A stretch of DNA of 64,000 bases, from contig NC_084590.1 in the NCBI RefSeq assembly GCF_033807715.1, positions 34,685,505-34,749,504 of the forward strand, read 5' to 3'. This document shows, one piece after another, positions 1 through 17,400 of this stretch; positions within the stretch are counted from its first letter, which is position 1, and every line of letters starts with the position of its first letter. This DNA comes from Cololabis saira. Its lineage: Eukaryota > Chordata > Actinopteri > Beloniformes > Belonidae. The notes under the pieces are model-generated. The model made no database searches. It saw only the letters and a program-made list of their open reading frames with translations, and was not told the DNA's origin. The translations under genes were made by a program, and so were the position numbers.

Positions 1-2
1 AT

Positions 3-5747
<5,745 letters not shown>

Positions 5748-5975
5748 GAATGGATCAAGAAACACAAGAAGAAGATACTGCTAACAGAACTGTTTGAGAC
5801 ATTTGACAACTATAGTTAACATATTTATATTTTAAATGTCAGTTATAAAATGTACAGATAATCAGAGTGGAAATATTGAATACATTTTTACGTTATATTT
5901 TTCGTGTATTGAGTAAATTATGCCACTTTAAACACAGTGTTGAGGGTGATTCTTTACCCGTAGTTGCGCCGTGCA

Positions 5976-5990
5976 CCACTAGGGGGCGAC
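5976..5990 (+). promoter_or_regulatory. CTCF-like motif
   Basis: CCACTAGGGGGCGAC fits the CTCF core CCASYAGRKGGCRS at all but the last position. It lies about 230 bp after the tmprss5 stop and 258 bp before the pih1d2 ATG. Occupancy is inferred only. Confidence 0.6.
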
Positions 5991-6001
5991 TGTGTCATGT
6001 C

Positions 6002-6015
6002 GTTTCCATAGCAAC
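6002..6015 (+). promoter_or_regulatory. RFX X-box upstream of pih1d2
   Basis: GTTTCCATAGCAAC has the two half-sites of the X-box (GTNRCC-type and RGYAAC) with a 2-nt spacer, 233 bp upstream of the pih1d2 ATG. RFX factors bind X-boxes in promoters of ciliary genes, which suits a PIH-family dynein-assembly factor. Confidence 0.65.
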
Positions 6016-6247
6016 TGCAAACATTAACCAAGTAAGTGTTGTTTGAGACAACGTTTAACTCATTTTAAAAGTTTGTGCGATATTGCTAAAAATATATAGG
6101 CCTATATACATTTTTTGTTAACTCAACAACGACTGTACTCCTAACAAGGCAGACAAACGAGTTTCTAACGTCAGATAACAAACTAGTTGTTCTTGTGTCA
6201 ACAATAGCGAACGATAGCAGCCTTGCAGGAGTGTAAAAGACCTTAAG

Positions 6248-9200
6248 ATGTCTTGTAATGGCAGTACGGAGGAGGTTTTGCAGCAGGTCAACCAATTTTG
6301 GTCGATGCTGGACGATCTGTGTGTAAACGACCCGGCAGCTTACCGCAGGTTGATGGAGAAGCAGCTGAAGGAAGGAGCTGAGCTCAGGCCTGAGCTGCAC
6401 TCATGTCTCTGCACTCAAACACTGGTAAGATGCACATTAAAGCCTGCTTAAACTTATACTACGCCTGCATACTGCCCTGAAAAACTGCCATCCACCCTTT
6501 CCATCCCTTATGTAATTTCATCAATGAATGTGGTATTACTACTATTTCAACATTTAGTCATCACCACAAAAATAACACCAGAAAAATAACTTATTTGACA
6601 ATTTTCACCTGTTTCAAGTCAATTTTCACTTGAAATTAATAGGAAAATCTGCCAGTGGGACAAGATTTATCTTCTTATTACAAGCAAAAACATCTTTTTC
6701 TACTTATTTCCAGTGAAAGTCTACTTGAAACAGGTGAAAATTGTTGTTTTTTCCAGTGATGAGTCTTGTTTTAAGTGTAATGAGATTTCTTTACTAAATT
6801 GGGACATTTTAACTAGAAATAAGACAAATATTCTTGTTAAGATTTTGAGTTTTTGCAGTGATCCATTTTACTTATCCTGTGAAGGACAGAGGCATATTGA
6901 TAAGTTCAGAAAACTGTTTTTTATTGTTGTGTTTTGATGTATTTGATGTAAGCCCAGTGGATATTTAAAGCTTACAGAAGGCTGCATTTAACTGCTGCTA
7001 TGTCATTCCTGCAGTATTTCTGCAGGTGTTTTGGTCAGTGATATTATTTGTAATATATTATATTATTTGTAATCAGCACAAATGATCTGTCCCCATATGA
7101 TAAAATCCACCATCCCCCCTGATTTTTTTTACAACTTGAGTACTGAATATAAGGTGTGTCTCATTAACAACTGCTTGATTTCCAATGAATGAATGAATGA
7201 ATGAATTAATTAATTAATTTTATTCAATCATGGCAACACAAAAACAACACAACACCAAAAAACATTGTGCACAGCATTAACATTTCACACAAAACCAATG
7301 ATCATAGTTAGTTAGGATAGTTATAATTATGTAATATATGTTATATATTTATTATGTATGTAGCATATATATATTTATAGGGATATTTTATGTAGTTTAT
7401 ATACCTGGATCGTTAGTGCTAAGCCATGTCACCAGTCCACTTATTGTGTGTGTGTGTGTGGGTGTGGGCGTGTGAGTGTGTGCACAGGTATATGAGTGTG
7501 AGTGAGTGTGTGTGTACGCGTGGGGGGTGGGGTCGTATGGAATGTTTTAAATTGTGTTTTTTTTTATTGTTATTTTATTCTGCATGTAAAGCACCATGTG
7601 TTGCATTTTATATTGTATGATTTGGCGCTATACAAATAAATAAAGTTTAAGTTTAAGTTTATAGTGTATATTTATATAGATTTATATAATATTTGCATTT
7701 TCTATATATTGATATAATTATGTCATATTTATATTTTCTATATACTAATATGGATAATTATTTAGTAATAGGTATGTTTATGTTGTATTTATATACACTA
7801 TATTTATATGGATATTGTGTAGATATAATATTAACAATAATGTAAATTCATAGAGTTATAAAGAGATAGGAACTAGGAAAAAGTGTAATACACTTCTTCC
7901 TACTCCTTTTTTTCGAACATATGTGAATATGAAAATGTTACTGTTTATTTTTTTTTGTCTATATCTTTTTATATACATGTTCGAAAATAAAAATTCATTC
8001 ATTCATTCATTCAAAAAAAAAATCATTCATTCATTCATTCATTCATTCATTCATTCATTCATTCATTCATTCATTCATTCATTCATTCATTCATTCATTC
8101 ATCATGTGTTGAACAATGACTGAAAAGGCATAGGCAGAAGCAAACTGCTTATATAAGCCTATCCACCAACTTACCATATTACCAACTACCAACCTCCAAA
8201 AAACCAAAGAGACAATAGAAAAGCAAAGAAACAACAGAAAAGCAAAGAAACATTAACAGATCGTCAATCGCACTTATAAGCTTCAAAAATAGCTTTACAA
8301 ACCATTTTCTTAAAAAACAAAAGAGAATGACATGTTTTTAAATGTATGTTGGCATCATTCCAGAATTTAACTCCAGTAATGGAGACACGTCTCCTTTTCA
8401 TACCTTTTTTAGCTTTTTGTACAGTAAAATTGCAGACACTTCTAAGATTATACAGAGTCTCCTGAATTGAAAAAAAAACTCTGTATTGAGTCAGGGAGCA
8501 TTTTTGATTTTACTCTGAACATAATTTGCATGATTTTATAATAAAACAAATTATAAAATGTAATAATAGGAGAATTTAGAAAAAGTGGCTCTGTGTGAGC
8601 ATATAGTAATCAGCCTTATAAATTGTTATGGGCCCAGACTTTACTTTGGCAGAAAATCTGATTACCACATCCGATTCTGAGATTTAGGTAAGAAATTCAA
8701 GCAAAAACATAATTTAGAAGTTTTTTTTTTTATATATTTATTTCATTGTATTGTATTTTTTATTTTCCTGTTTGTTTGTTGCTCCACAGTCATCTATCAA
8801 TATTAGACAGCTGTTGGCTGGTTTCTAAGTAAAATATGATTGAAAGGTGGTGGCACCCTGTTATTATTAGATTCTGCAGTGTCACACAGGGCTGAAAAGT
8901 AGTCATTACATAACCTGTCCAGCCATATCCAGAGCTATAGGGAAATGTTTTCTCCATCACTCTGGCTGTTTCCATTTACTTCACAGAAATTCTGGTAAAA
9001 CAGGTCTTGTGCCCCTCTGGCACCATATGTCCAAAGCAATCACAATGGCGAAACCTTAATACATGACTCCCTACAAGAGCCACTATTCACCAAGATAGCT
9101 GCAGAATTACTAATGATGCCTTGGATGAACACGATTTTGTTACATAACCATCACCACTCACTCTGCTGTTCCCTACTCTAGACATTTATATGTCTTTGGT

Positions 9201-10624
9201 TCATTCGCTGGTTGTCACTCCACTTGTCAAATGCCTTCTTTCTCTAAATGGTTGTATATCTCTGCCCAGAGGGATCCAGAAGCAGTTTCTCCTGCTACAA
9301 TTGGCACTAACCCCTGGAAATCATAGTTGAATCCAGAAGAACCAGACTAATTATTGATAACAGGAACGAATGGAAGAATTAGGATGGCCAGACTGTTTGG
9401 TTTAATATTACAGGAATGTAATGATTAGTAATAATGTAATAATTCGTATTTTTTTATTTTGTCTTCCAGACTTGAACCCATTTTTGGTTATGAAATATGG
9501 TGTGCTTTAACAGTTCCTTGACAGTATATATGTGTCCTTATCAGGAACCAAAACCAGGCTTGCTGTACATTAACATATGCAGCTGGAAACGTGTGCCTGC
9601 GCCTCAGGATCCAAACAGCACTTTACCAGTGTGTGCCGGACAATTGGTAACAGGCACAAATGAAGGTCAAGGTGCGTCTCTAGCCACAGAACCGTCCCTA
9701 AGTTTCATGAGACGAGATACTCAAAGTTTTTTCTCCGCAGGCTGGTATGCTGTGTTGGATGTGGCCTTAAATCCTACGGTGCTGCAGGAGACTGAGGAAG
9801 ATAAATCTGACATTAAAGAGATCTATATGCAGGCCTTGAGCTTTGCCCAGCAGCAGCATGGAATGCAGATATCTCAAGAGTACAGAGTCGTTAATTGTGG
9901 CCCAAAGAGTAGTCCAGATGAAATACACCATCGGCTTGGGTTTCAAAAGGGATCCAAGACTTCCAAACAACCAGAAAAAGGTAAACAGCCATTTTACCCT
10001 GATAAGCTGCTGCAAGCCCTTTCTGTTTGACCTGGTTTTATTTTCTGTGAAGGTGTATTATCCCTCACCCCCTACCAGTTTCTCATAATCCAAGTGTTTC
10101 CTTTTACAGTCAGTCATAGTCCTGCTGCCTTGCTGCAGGAGATCTCATCTCTACGATCAAAAGAACAAGACGAGGACTCAGCAGCCCAAATGATCTTTAC
10201 ACCTGCAGAGAGGCAAAAAAAGGATTTGATCCAGGTCATATCCACCACTTTTGTGGGGCCTCAGAGGCCAGAGTACCAACTTGAGGTGAAGACTGATACA
10301 GAAGGAGCTCCTTGTGCTATGGAGCTGACGGTGGAGCTGCCAAAGATCCGCTCCATGTCAGAGTGCCAGTTAAGAGTGTCCAAGGTTAGCAGATTCACAC
10401 TCCCTCAGGGTTTAAATGGATATCATAAAGATTTACATAAATTACACATGATGACTCTTACAGCTTGTTGTATGTATGTTTCTCTGCAGGAGGATGTCTT
10501 GCTGGAAGTGGAAGATATTTACTATTTGATTGTGGAGTTTCCAAAAACTGTAAATGAGGATACTGCATCTGCCATCTTCAGCAAGAAGACACGAAGGCTT
10601 CAGTTGAAGGTGGATCTTGTGTGA
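6248..10624 (+). CDS. pih1d2: PIH1 domain-containing protein 2
   Basis: PIH-family co-chaperone; relatives work with HSP90/R2TP in pre-assembly of axonemal dyneins. Exons: 6248-6424, 9545-9671, 9741-9980, 10110-10384, 10490-10624, giving 317 residues (human 315). Exon 1 encodes an N-terminal helix (VNQFWSMLDDL). Exon 2 begins the PIH1 domain (PKPGLLYINICSWKRVPAPQ). Exon 3 contains WYAVLDVALNPTVL. The last two exons carry the CS-like C-terminal domain (MELTVELPKI, LRVSK, EDVLLEVEDIY). The start was chosen by similarity to the human N-terminus. The 69-nt intron 9672-9740 is in frame and stop-free. An alternative donor at 9666 also keeps the frame. Intron 1 is 3.1 kb and repeat-rich. The 3' end converges on dixdc1. 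Confidence 0.92.
7992..8103. repeat. (ATTC)n microsatellite between two LINE tails
   Basis: ATTC units in two blocks (7992-8012 and about 8022-8103) separated by a run of A. A + strand tail (GTTCGAAAATAAA) abuts the left side and a minus-strand LINE 3' end abuts the right. Confidence 0.9.
8105..8470 (-). mobile_element. LINE ORF2 C-terminal fragment
   Basis: On the minus strand, 8470-8264 reads LYNLRSVCNFTVQKAKK, then SITGVKFWNDANIHLKTC, ending YKCD and a stop at 8266-8264. This is the C-terminal tail style of fish non-LTR reverse transcriptase ORFs. The clade is not resolved. Confidence 0.55.
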
Positions 10625-11483
10625 TCATTGCCTCCATTGAAAAACAAAATGTACACAGAAGTGACACCGTCACTGACAATATCTCTGATAACAAAAACAA
10701 ACATGCAATGCAATGTGACAAGCATTGGGAGCGCTATATAAAGTGGAGTGACCAGTGCTCTGCTGTTTCAAAAGAAAAATATTTTGCGAGACAAATGCAT
10801 AACATTGTCAATTTGTTCCATGTGGGCTGATTTGCAGCTACAAATTTAATTTGTAGCACAGCCCACCCACTCCCCCCCAAAATTAATGGACTTTAATTAG
10901 AATTTGTGGACTCTGTTTACTGTGTGGGTGTGTGAGTGTAGGTGTATAATGGTTGTGAGCTGGTGAACAGGGCCATTACTGTATGCAGGAGGGAATAATT
11001 GTCAACAAAATGATCCATGCAATAATTTATGTTTATTAAAACATCAAAAGTGATGCAGAACATCAACATTACTGTTTGGCAATATGGCACGTGAAAATTG
11101 TCAGTAAACACTTTCTTGAGGTTTGATCACTATGCAGTTTATAGCTTTTTATGTAAAAACTAACAATTCATTATCATTTGTAGCTTCAAATATCACATTA
11201 CTGACCATTAAATTGAAGTTCAACATATCAATAAGCTACAAATACAAGTTAATATGATTCCCATTAAACAAAGCATTTTTCAAATGTTAAATTTCTTGGT
11301 TTGAAACATTCATTTTTTAAAACACAGCTGCGTATTGAAAAGCATTTTCTTCATTGGTCCCCGTTAATAACAGACTAGTTTTTTTTGTTGTTGTTTTTTT
11401 GTGGCATCACGTGTATTTTCGTTGATTTCTGGTCCAGTGATATATGCAGAGGTTTGTAGTGGTGATCTCTGGTTTTTGGGGGT
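10625..11483. other. pih1d2-dixdc1 tail-to-tail 3' UTR interval
   Basis: 859 bp between the two stop codons. No further ORF of note. DLAT, which separates the orthologues in human, is not here. Confidence 0.7.
11032..11040. terminator. Overlapping poly(A) hexamers for convergent genes
   Basis: TTTATTAAA reads ATTAAA on + (11035-11040, about 410 bp after the pih1d2 stop) and AATAAA on - (11037-11032, about 450 bp after the dixdc1 stop). Use by either gene is inferred. Confidence 0.5.
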
Positions 11484-14400
11484 CTACCTCCGCTCTCCGT
11501 GGTCCTCCTCCACCCACGCCACAATCTTTCCCTCCCAGCCGGGCACAACTGCTCCATCCTGAAACACCTGCACAGCCAACATCCAGCATTTTCATACTTA
11601 AAGAGACTTGCCTTTAAAATGTACAACTCAAACTGAAATTGAAAATAGCTATTCAGTCCTTTCAAATGTTCTGAAATGGCGATGAGTCACCCCACGGTGT
11701 TTTGAAAATAGAACAGGTGGAGTAAATATTCCAAGCTTACTCTGCAACTGCCCTTTATTTTATTTTATTTTTTTTACATTTGCCTGCTGAAGCGGATGTG
11801 AAAAGAAGTAGGGCCTGTAATTTGACTCCCACGCCTACCTCTTCTTTCACTGTGCCAAACTCTGGGTCAAGGGCCTTGAAGTGGTATCTGAAATTGCCTT
11901 GTCTGTCCACAGCAGCCTTGAAGTCTCGCAGAGTGACTTCACCCAGCCTGTAAGCACATGCTGTCAGTCATTATCTATGCATTCGTACACCCACATTTGC
12001 ACAACACTTTGGGAGCATAAACATTCAGCCACTGAAAAACCCACATTATAATCCTGAAATGTCCCTCAGTCCAGCTCTACCCCAGGCAGCAATTTGCTCA
12101 AAAAAAACCCAACAACAAACAAACCAAAAAAAAAATCACACACATACACAAGCAACATACTGCTACATAAACCTGTCATTAAGTGTTATTTTATTTTCAC
12201 CTTTTTGGGATGTTTATCAGAAATGGAGTGAGCGAGCGGTCTGTGAAGTAGAGCACTTTAGTGGAGACGGTGGCGTCCAATCCTGGGCTGCTGTGTGAGT
12301 GTGCCATTTCTGGAAATAATAACAAGAAAGAGCAAACACTGTTTACCACAATCAGAGTCTAAAATGTCTGGAGTCTCACTGCACGTAATGTCCTCTGCAT
12401 ACGTAGCTCTGTAATTGAATGGGACAGTTTGATTTAATAGCCCATCCTGAGATGTTGCAGAGGATGACTGTAACGGCCTGATTAAGTAATGATTAATAAT
12501 TTAGTTAAAACAGTTAAAAATGGGTAATGATCATTTTGTTATTATTCATGAGGTTTACATTGGTCTAAAATTCATAATTTAGCAATGTGTATATCATAAA
12601 GTCTTTTCTATGTTTTCTATATTTTGTATTTTAGGTTGTGATGTCACTGTAATTTTGTGACTGTGGTTTGATGTAAGGAGAAGTTAAGTTTCACTTTCAG
12701 TTTGAGTCAGTCTTTTGACTGTGCGTTGGACTTGTAATTTACTTTAATCTTTTCAAGTAAAAATTTAAAAGCCAAGGAAAGTTGTCATGTCCCATCGCTC
12801 GCGTCCAAAATAGTGTTTTTGTGGACTGACTCAAAAGGTGGTACAAATAAGAGTGAATAGAGTGCCACTACAATGACAAATACTAAACAAAACAAGGATT
12901 TTCTTTGTCTTACTGGAGCTCGGTGGCCATGAGTCACGGTCTGTTGAGTTGGCTCTGCGTCCCGGTGATTTAAATTCCTCCTAGATGGAGAATTCATAGT
13001 TAAGAGCAGAATGTGTCAATGCGTTGGTGAGTCACCATGTAGGGTGACGGATGCGCTTGTTACATTTCCTCAAAAGGTAGAACGTTTAAGAGTGTATACC
13101 ACTCTCTCCAGTCTGCGCTGGGTGTCCAAGGAGTGCAGTCGGTCCATGAGACTGGCCACGCCCTGCTCCAGGGTGTCCAGGGTGTGATGTTGAGGGTCAT
13201 GACCCGAGAAGCCGTCTCTCAGACTGCGGAGAGCTTCCCTGACCAGCTGCAGCTCCTCACCCTGCGGCAAACATCCTCAAAATAGTCAAGCCATGTATCT
13301 ATAGCCATGACACCAAATCATTTGGGACTCTGTGTGAAATGTAATAAAAATACAATTTAGTCACTGACAAAATATTGTAATTAAATGTTTTGGTGACATA
13401 TTTTAAAACAATCTCAGGCACAGATATGTTTACCACTGTGCTGTATCACCTCTCCTTTTAATGATTCATGATGCGCAGCTTTTTGACATGTCCTTGTCAT
13501 AGTCCCCAACAGTTTAGATTTTCTAAAGCCAAAATCTGGCTTCATTGATGAATTTAGAAAAACCACCACGGCCTCCCATGAATTTGATTTATTTTTTTCC
13601 CCCTTCTCCTTTCCAAAACATGCTTAAATGCAAAAAGCCATTAGATAACAGTAAATAAAAGGGTACTTACTGGAGCGATGTGTTGGTAGGCTGGAGGAGA
13701 TATTGATGCCACAGAGTTACTGTAACTGCCACTTTCACTCCTGATTGACTGTCAAATGGAAACATTGTGTAAATAAGTGAGTGAGAGCACTATTCTGTTG
13801 TAACTGTTATAAAAAAAATAATAGCCATTCTGCAATTATATGTGAAAACTATTAAAATAAATACCTATAGCTGTAGGTAAAAAAAAAAATGGATGGATTT
13901 TATACTTCTGAACAATAATAATAATTCTGCTTTATCGTTCAAAAACTAAAGTAAACACACATGAAGGATTCTCACTGTTCATTCAGGTCACATGCTTTCC
14001 TTTTTTTCTATTTCAGTGAGCTATAAGAAGAGTTGCAAGAACTGTGTTTTACTCTGCTACTGTAACTAGTCCCAATCAATGCAGTATTCACTCTACTATT
14101 AGTAATGACTGGGAAGAACGGCCTCCCCAATCTGAACCCAAGCGGCGCTCTGTTATTGGACTTCTGTGCCAGTCACAGTTTGTCGATAACGAACACAATA
14201 TTTGAGCACAGGGGTCTCCATCAGTGCACGTGGCTCCAGGACACCCTAGACTGGAGGTCAATGATCGACTTTGTTGTTGTTTGATCTGATCCGGCCATCC
14301 TGTATAACTTTCCTGTGGCAAGGCGCTGAGTACCTCAAGTATCTGGATGTCGTAGGGCTGTCTTGGTTGACACATCTCTTCAACATTGCATGGAGTTTGG

Positions 14401-17400
14401 GAACAGTGCTGCTGGAGTGGTAAACCGGGGTGGTGGTTCCTCTTTTTAAAAAAATAGGGGGATCACACTTCTCAGCCTCCCCGGGAAAGTCTACACCAGG
14501 GTACTGGAGGGAGAATTCGGCCGATAGTCGAACCTCAGATTCAGGGGGAACAATGCGGTTTTCGTCCCGGTCGTGGAACACTGGACCAGCTCTACACCCT
14601 CTGCAGGGTGCTCGAGGGTTCATGGGAATTTGCCCAACCAGTCCACATGTGCTTTGTGGATCTGGAAAAGAATTCGACCATGTCCCTTGTGGCATTCTGT
14701 GGGGGGGGCGCCACAAGTCTGGGGTCCAAGACCCTCTGCTAAAGGCTCAGTTATGGTTCTGCGTCAAAATGGCGCCGTGCCTACGGCGTGTGGTTTGGAT
14801 CGACGCAGAGGACACGCCGTCACCTGCGCCGTCTCTGACGTGTACCTCCCGAAAATTGTAACTACGCGTCGAGGAGACGCAGACCACACGCAGACAGAGA
14901 GGGCTGTGATTGGTTCGTTTGAAAGCGAAGCATTTCCCGTTTCCAGTTTGAATCAGTAGTGAACTTCCAGGGCTCTTTTCTTCGTTTATGTGTGATTTTT
15001 TTTTTTTTTTGTTTTTGTTTTTTGCACAATAGTTGTCCTTATCTCTTTGATTTACTGTGACCGGAAAAAGTCGGATAAACCATTCAGAAAAACATCGCTA
15101 ACTAGTGGCCGCGGGGGGTACTGCACCGCGACCAAATGGAGAGACGGAGAAGTCTGAAGGGTTCAGCACGGCGTCACGGCTGCGGCGTGTGCTCTGCGTT
15201 GGTGTGACGCAGAAGCATAATTCAGCCTTAAGGATCTGTTCGGTCTCTATGTGACCGGAGCAGGAGTTTGGTTCTCATTGCCGGCAGTAGGTCAGACTTG
15301 TTCCCGGTGCATGTTGGACTCCGGCAAGGCTGCCCTTTGTCACCGGTCCTGGTCATAATTTTTATGGACAGGATTTCTAGGTGTAGCCAGGGGCCAGAAG
15401 GGATCTAGTTTGGGAACCACAGAATTTTCGTTTTTACAAATGATGTTGTCTTGTTGGCTTCATCAGGCCGGGACCTTCAACATGTGCTGTAGCGGTTCGC
15501 AGCAGAGTGCAAAGCGACTGGGATGAGAATCAGCACCTCCAAATCCGAGGCCATGGTTCTCCACCGGGAAAGGGTGGGGTGCCCTCTGCCGGTAGGTGGA
15601 GAGGTCCTGCCTCAGTTGGAGGAGTTAAGTACCTCAGGGCCTTGTGCACGAGTGAGGAAATGATGGAGCGTGAGATTGACAGACGGATTGGTGCGGTGTC
15701 CGCAGTTATGCGGTCGGTGTACCGGACCGTCATTGTGAAGAAGGATTTACCGGTCAATCTACGCTCCCACCCTCACCTATGGTCATGGACTTTGGGTAAT
15801 AACCGAAAAGACAAGATTGAGGATAAGCGGGCAAAGATGGATTGAGGGATATTAGTAATGGTTGATAAATACTACAGTGGTGAGCTGGATGAATGGGTTT
15901 GATCAGTGTATTTGTTGGGGGATGGAAAGATTGGGTACAATCTTGTTTACTAAAAAAACTGCATTATTATACATTTTAACATTATTATTCAACTGATTTA
16001 TGCTGAAACATGAACTGTTGTATGGAAATACCCGACCCATGTCAGGATCTTTACCCTTCCATGGCTGAGTTCATGTGCTTTATGTTGAGCTTCATCCAGC
16101 TTCTGGTGCTGTTGCTGCAGTATTCGGTCCTTCCTCCCAAGCTGCTGCTATTGTGACAAGACAGATGGGTGGCATACAGTAAGCCTTTATCTGACTGTGT
16201 GCAGCCAAAGAATGCCTTGGCACCCAAGCAGTGAAAGACTATACCTCATAGTCACTGATTAATTGGTTCCTTTCACTCAGCTTGCGTTTGAACTCCTCCT
16301 GCAGGCAGATACACGACAGTGATAAAATTCTTCTATTTCTCTAGTAGGTCTCACTGCTTCCACAGGTCAATGTGGTAAATTCTTTTATTAGGTCAAAGGA
16401 AATCATCATTTGTCTCACATTTTCTCCTTCCAGCTGATCTTTGGCCATGCTGCATCTCAGTAGCTCCTGCTTTAGCTGCAGAACGGCATCCTCCTGCACT
16501 GCTAAGCGCTGCTGCAGAGCATCCTAAAGTAACAGAACGAAGATCAAAGAAGAGAGTAGAGAGATCATCCACATCACACCTTAAAAAAAAAAAGAAATTC
16601 CCATTATCATTGAACAGGAATGAGAAGTGGGTTTCGCGCATGTTAAAAAAGCAAAATCATCATTTTGAAAGGGTGCAAAATGGAATAGACTGAATTAAAC
16701 TCTTTAATACATTTTAATTCACAACACGAGTATGAAATTAGAGTAAGAGGTTTACCTTGATAGCCTGAATGTGCCGTGTCTCCTGTTTGTGCCTCAGGAG
16801 TTCCCGCTAAGAACCACAACGGTTGAAAAGAAGCATGAGAGGAAGGGAATTTGGTCATAAGGAAGGTAATCTATATCAATTCTAATTACATTTACTTAGA
16901 GTACCTTCAGATCAAGGGCTTCCTCCATGCTTTGGTCAAGACGACTGCGGATTAGAACCTTCAAAGAGAGAGAGGGTATGAGCGGCATAATTAGAGAGCA
17001 GAAAAATGTTGGAGCGTGTGCGGAGTCAATGGCAATGAACAACCACAGGCTAATAGATCAGACAGAATAATCAGTGTTCTACCGCAGCTGCTGCGAGGGG
17101 AGTGATGGCTGCAGAGATCATGGCAACTAGAGGAATGGATACTTCAGAAAAGGGCAAAGAAGTATTACTTTCTGAAGTTATCAGAGAGAAGGCAGTGCAC
17201 CGTACCAGCTGCTGGTCAGTGTTGGCCCGGTTATCTCCGAGGCTCATGGATCCATCCTGGTCTTCCTCAGGGAGGGAACCGTGCAGCAGCAGAGCCTGGG
17301 GACACATCACACATGCTGCCATGTGAAAAAGAAAGTACACCCTCCTTCCATTCAAACTTTTTACATATAATATGAAAAATAGTGGGGCATCTCCAGGTCT

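Larger units (their letters stand above)
5748..6247. other. tmprss5-pih1d2 intergenic and 5'/3' UTR interval
   Basis: It holds the tmprss5 3' UTR, for which I see no canonical AATAAA, and the presumed pih1d2 promoter with the CTCF-like and X-box motifs listed separately. No TATA box is evident near the pih1d2 start. Confidence 0.6.
6425..9544. other. pih1d2 intron 1, repeat-rich
   Basis: No exon seen. It holds a (TGAA)n/(TTAA)n tract (7185-7217), a GT-rich stretch (7445-7520), a LINE-like + strand tail ending GCGCTATACAAATAAATAAAG (about 7624-7645), AT-rich sequence to 7860, and the ATTC tract and LINE pieces listed separately. Confidence 0.7.

Noticed and set aside
13720..13748. Alternative acceptor of the dixdc1 exon at 13740
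   Set aside because: It gives a phase mismatch with the upstream exon ending at 16055. The acceptor at 13749 restores phase 0 on both sides.
14258..14959. Several 128-152-residue frames on both strands
   Set aside because: They fall within the decayed LINE and its nested MITE and do not follow the reverse-transcriptase frame.
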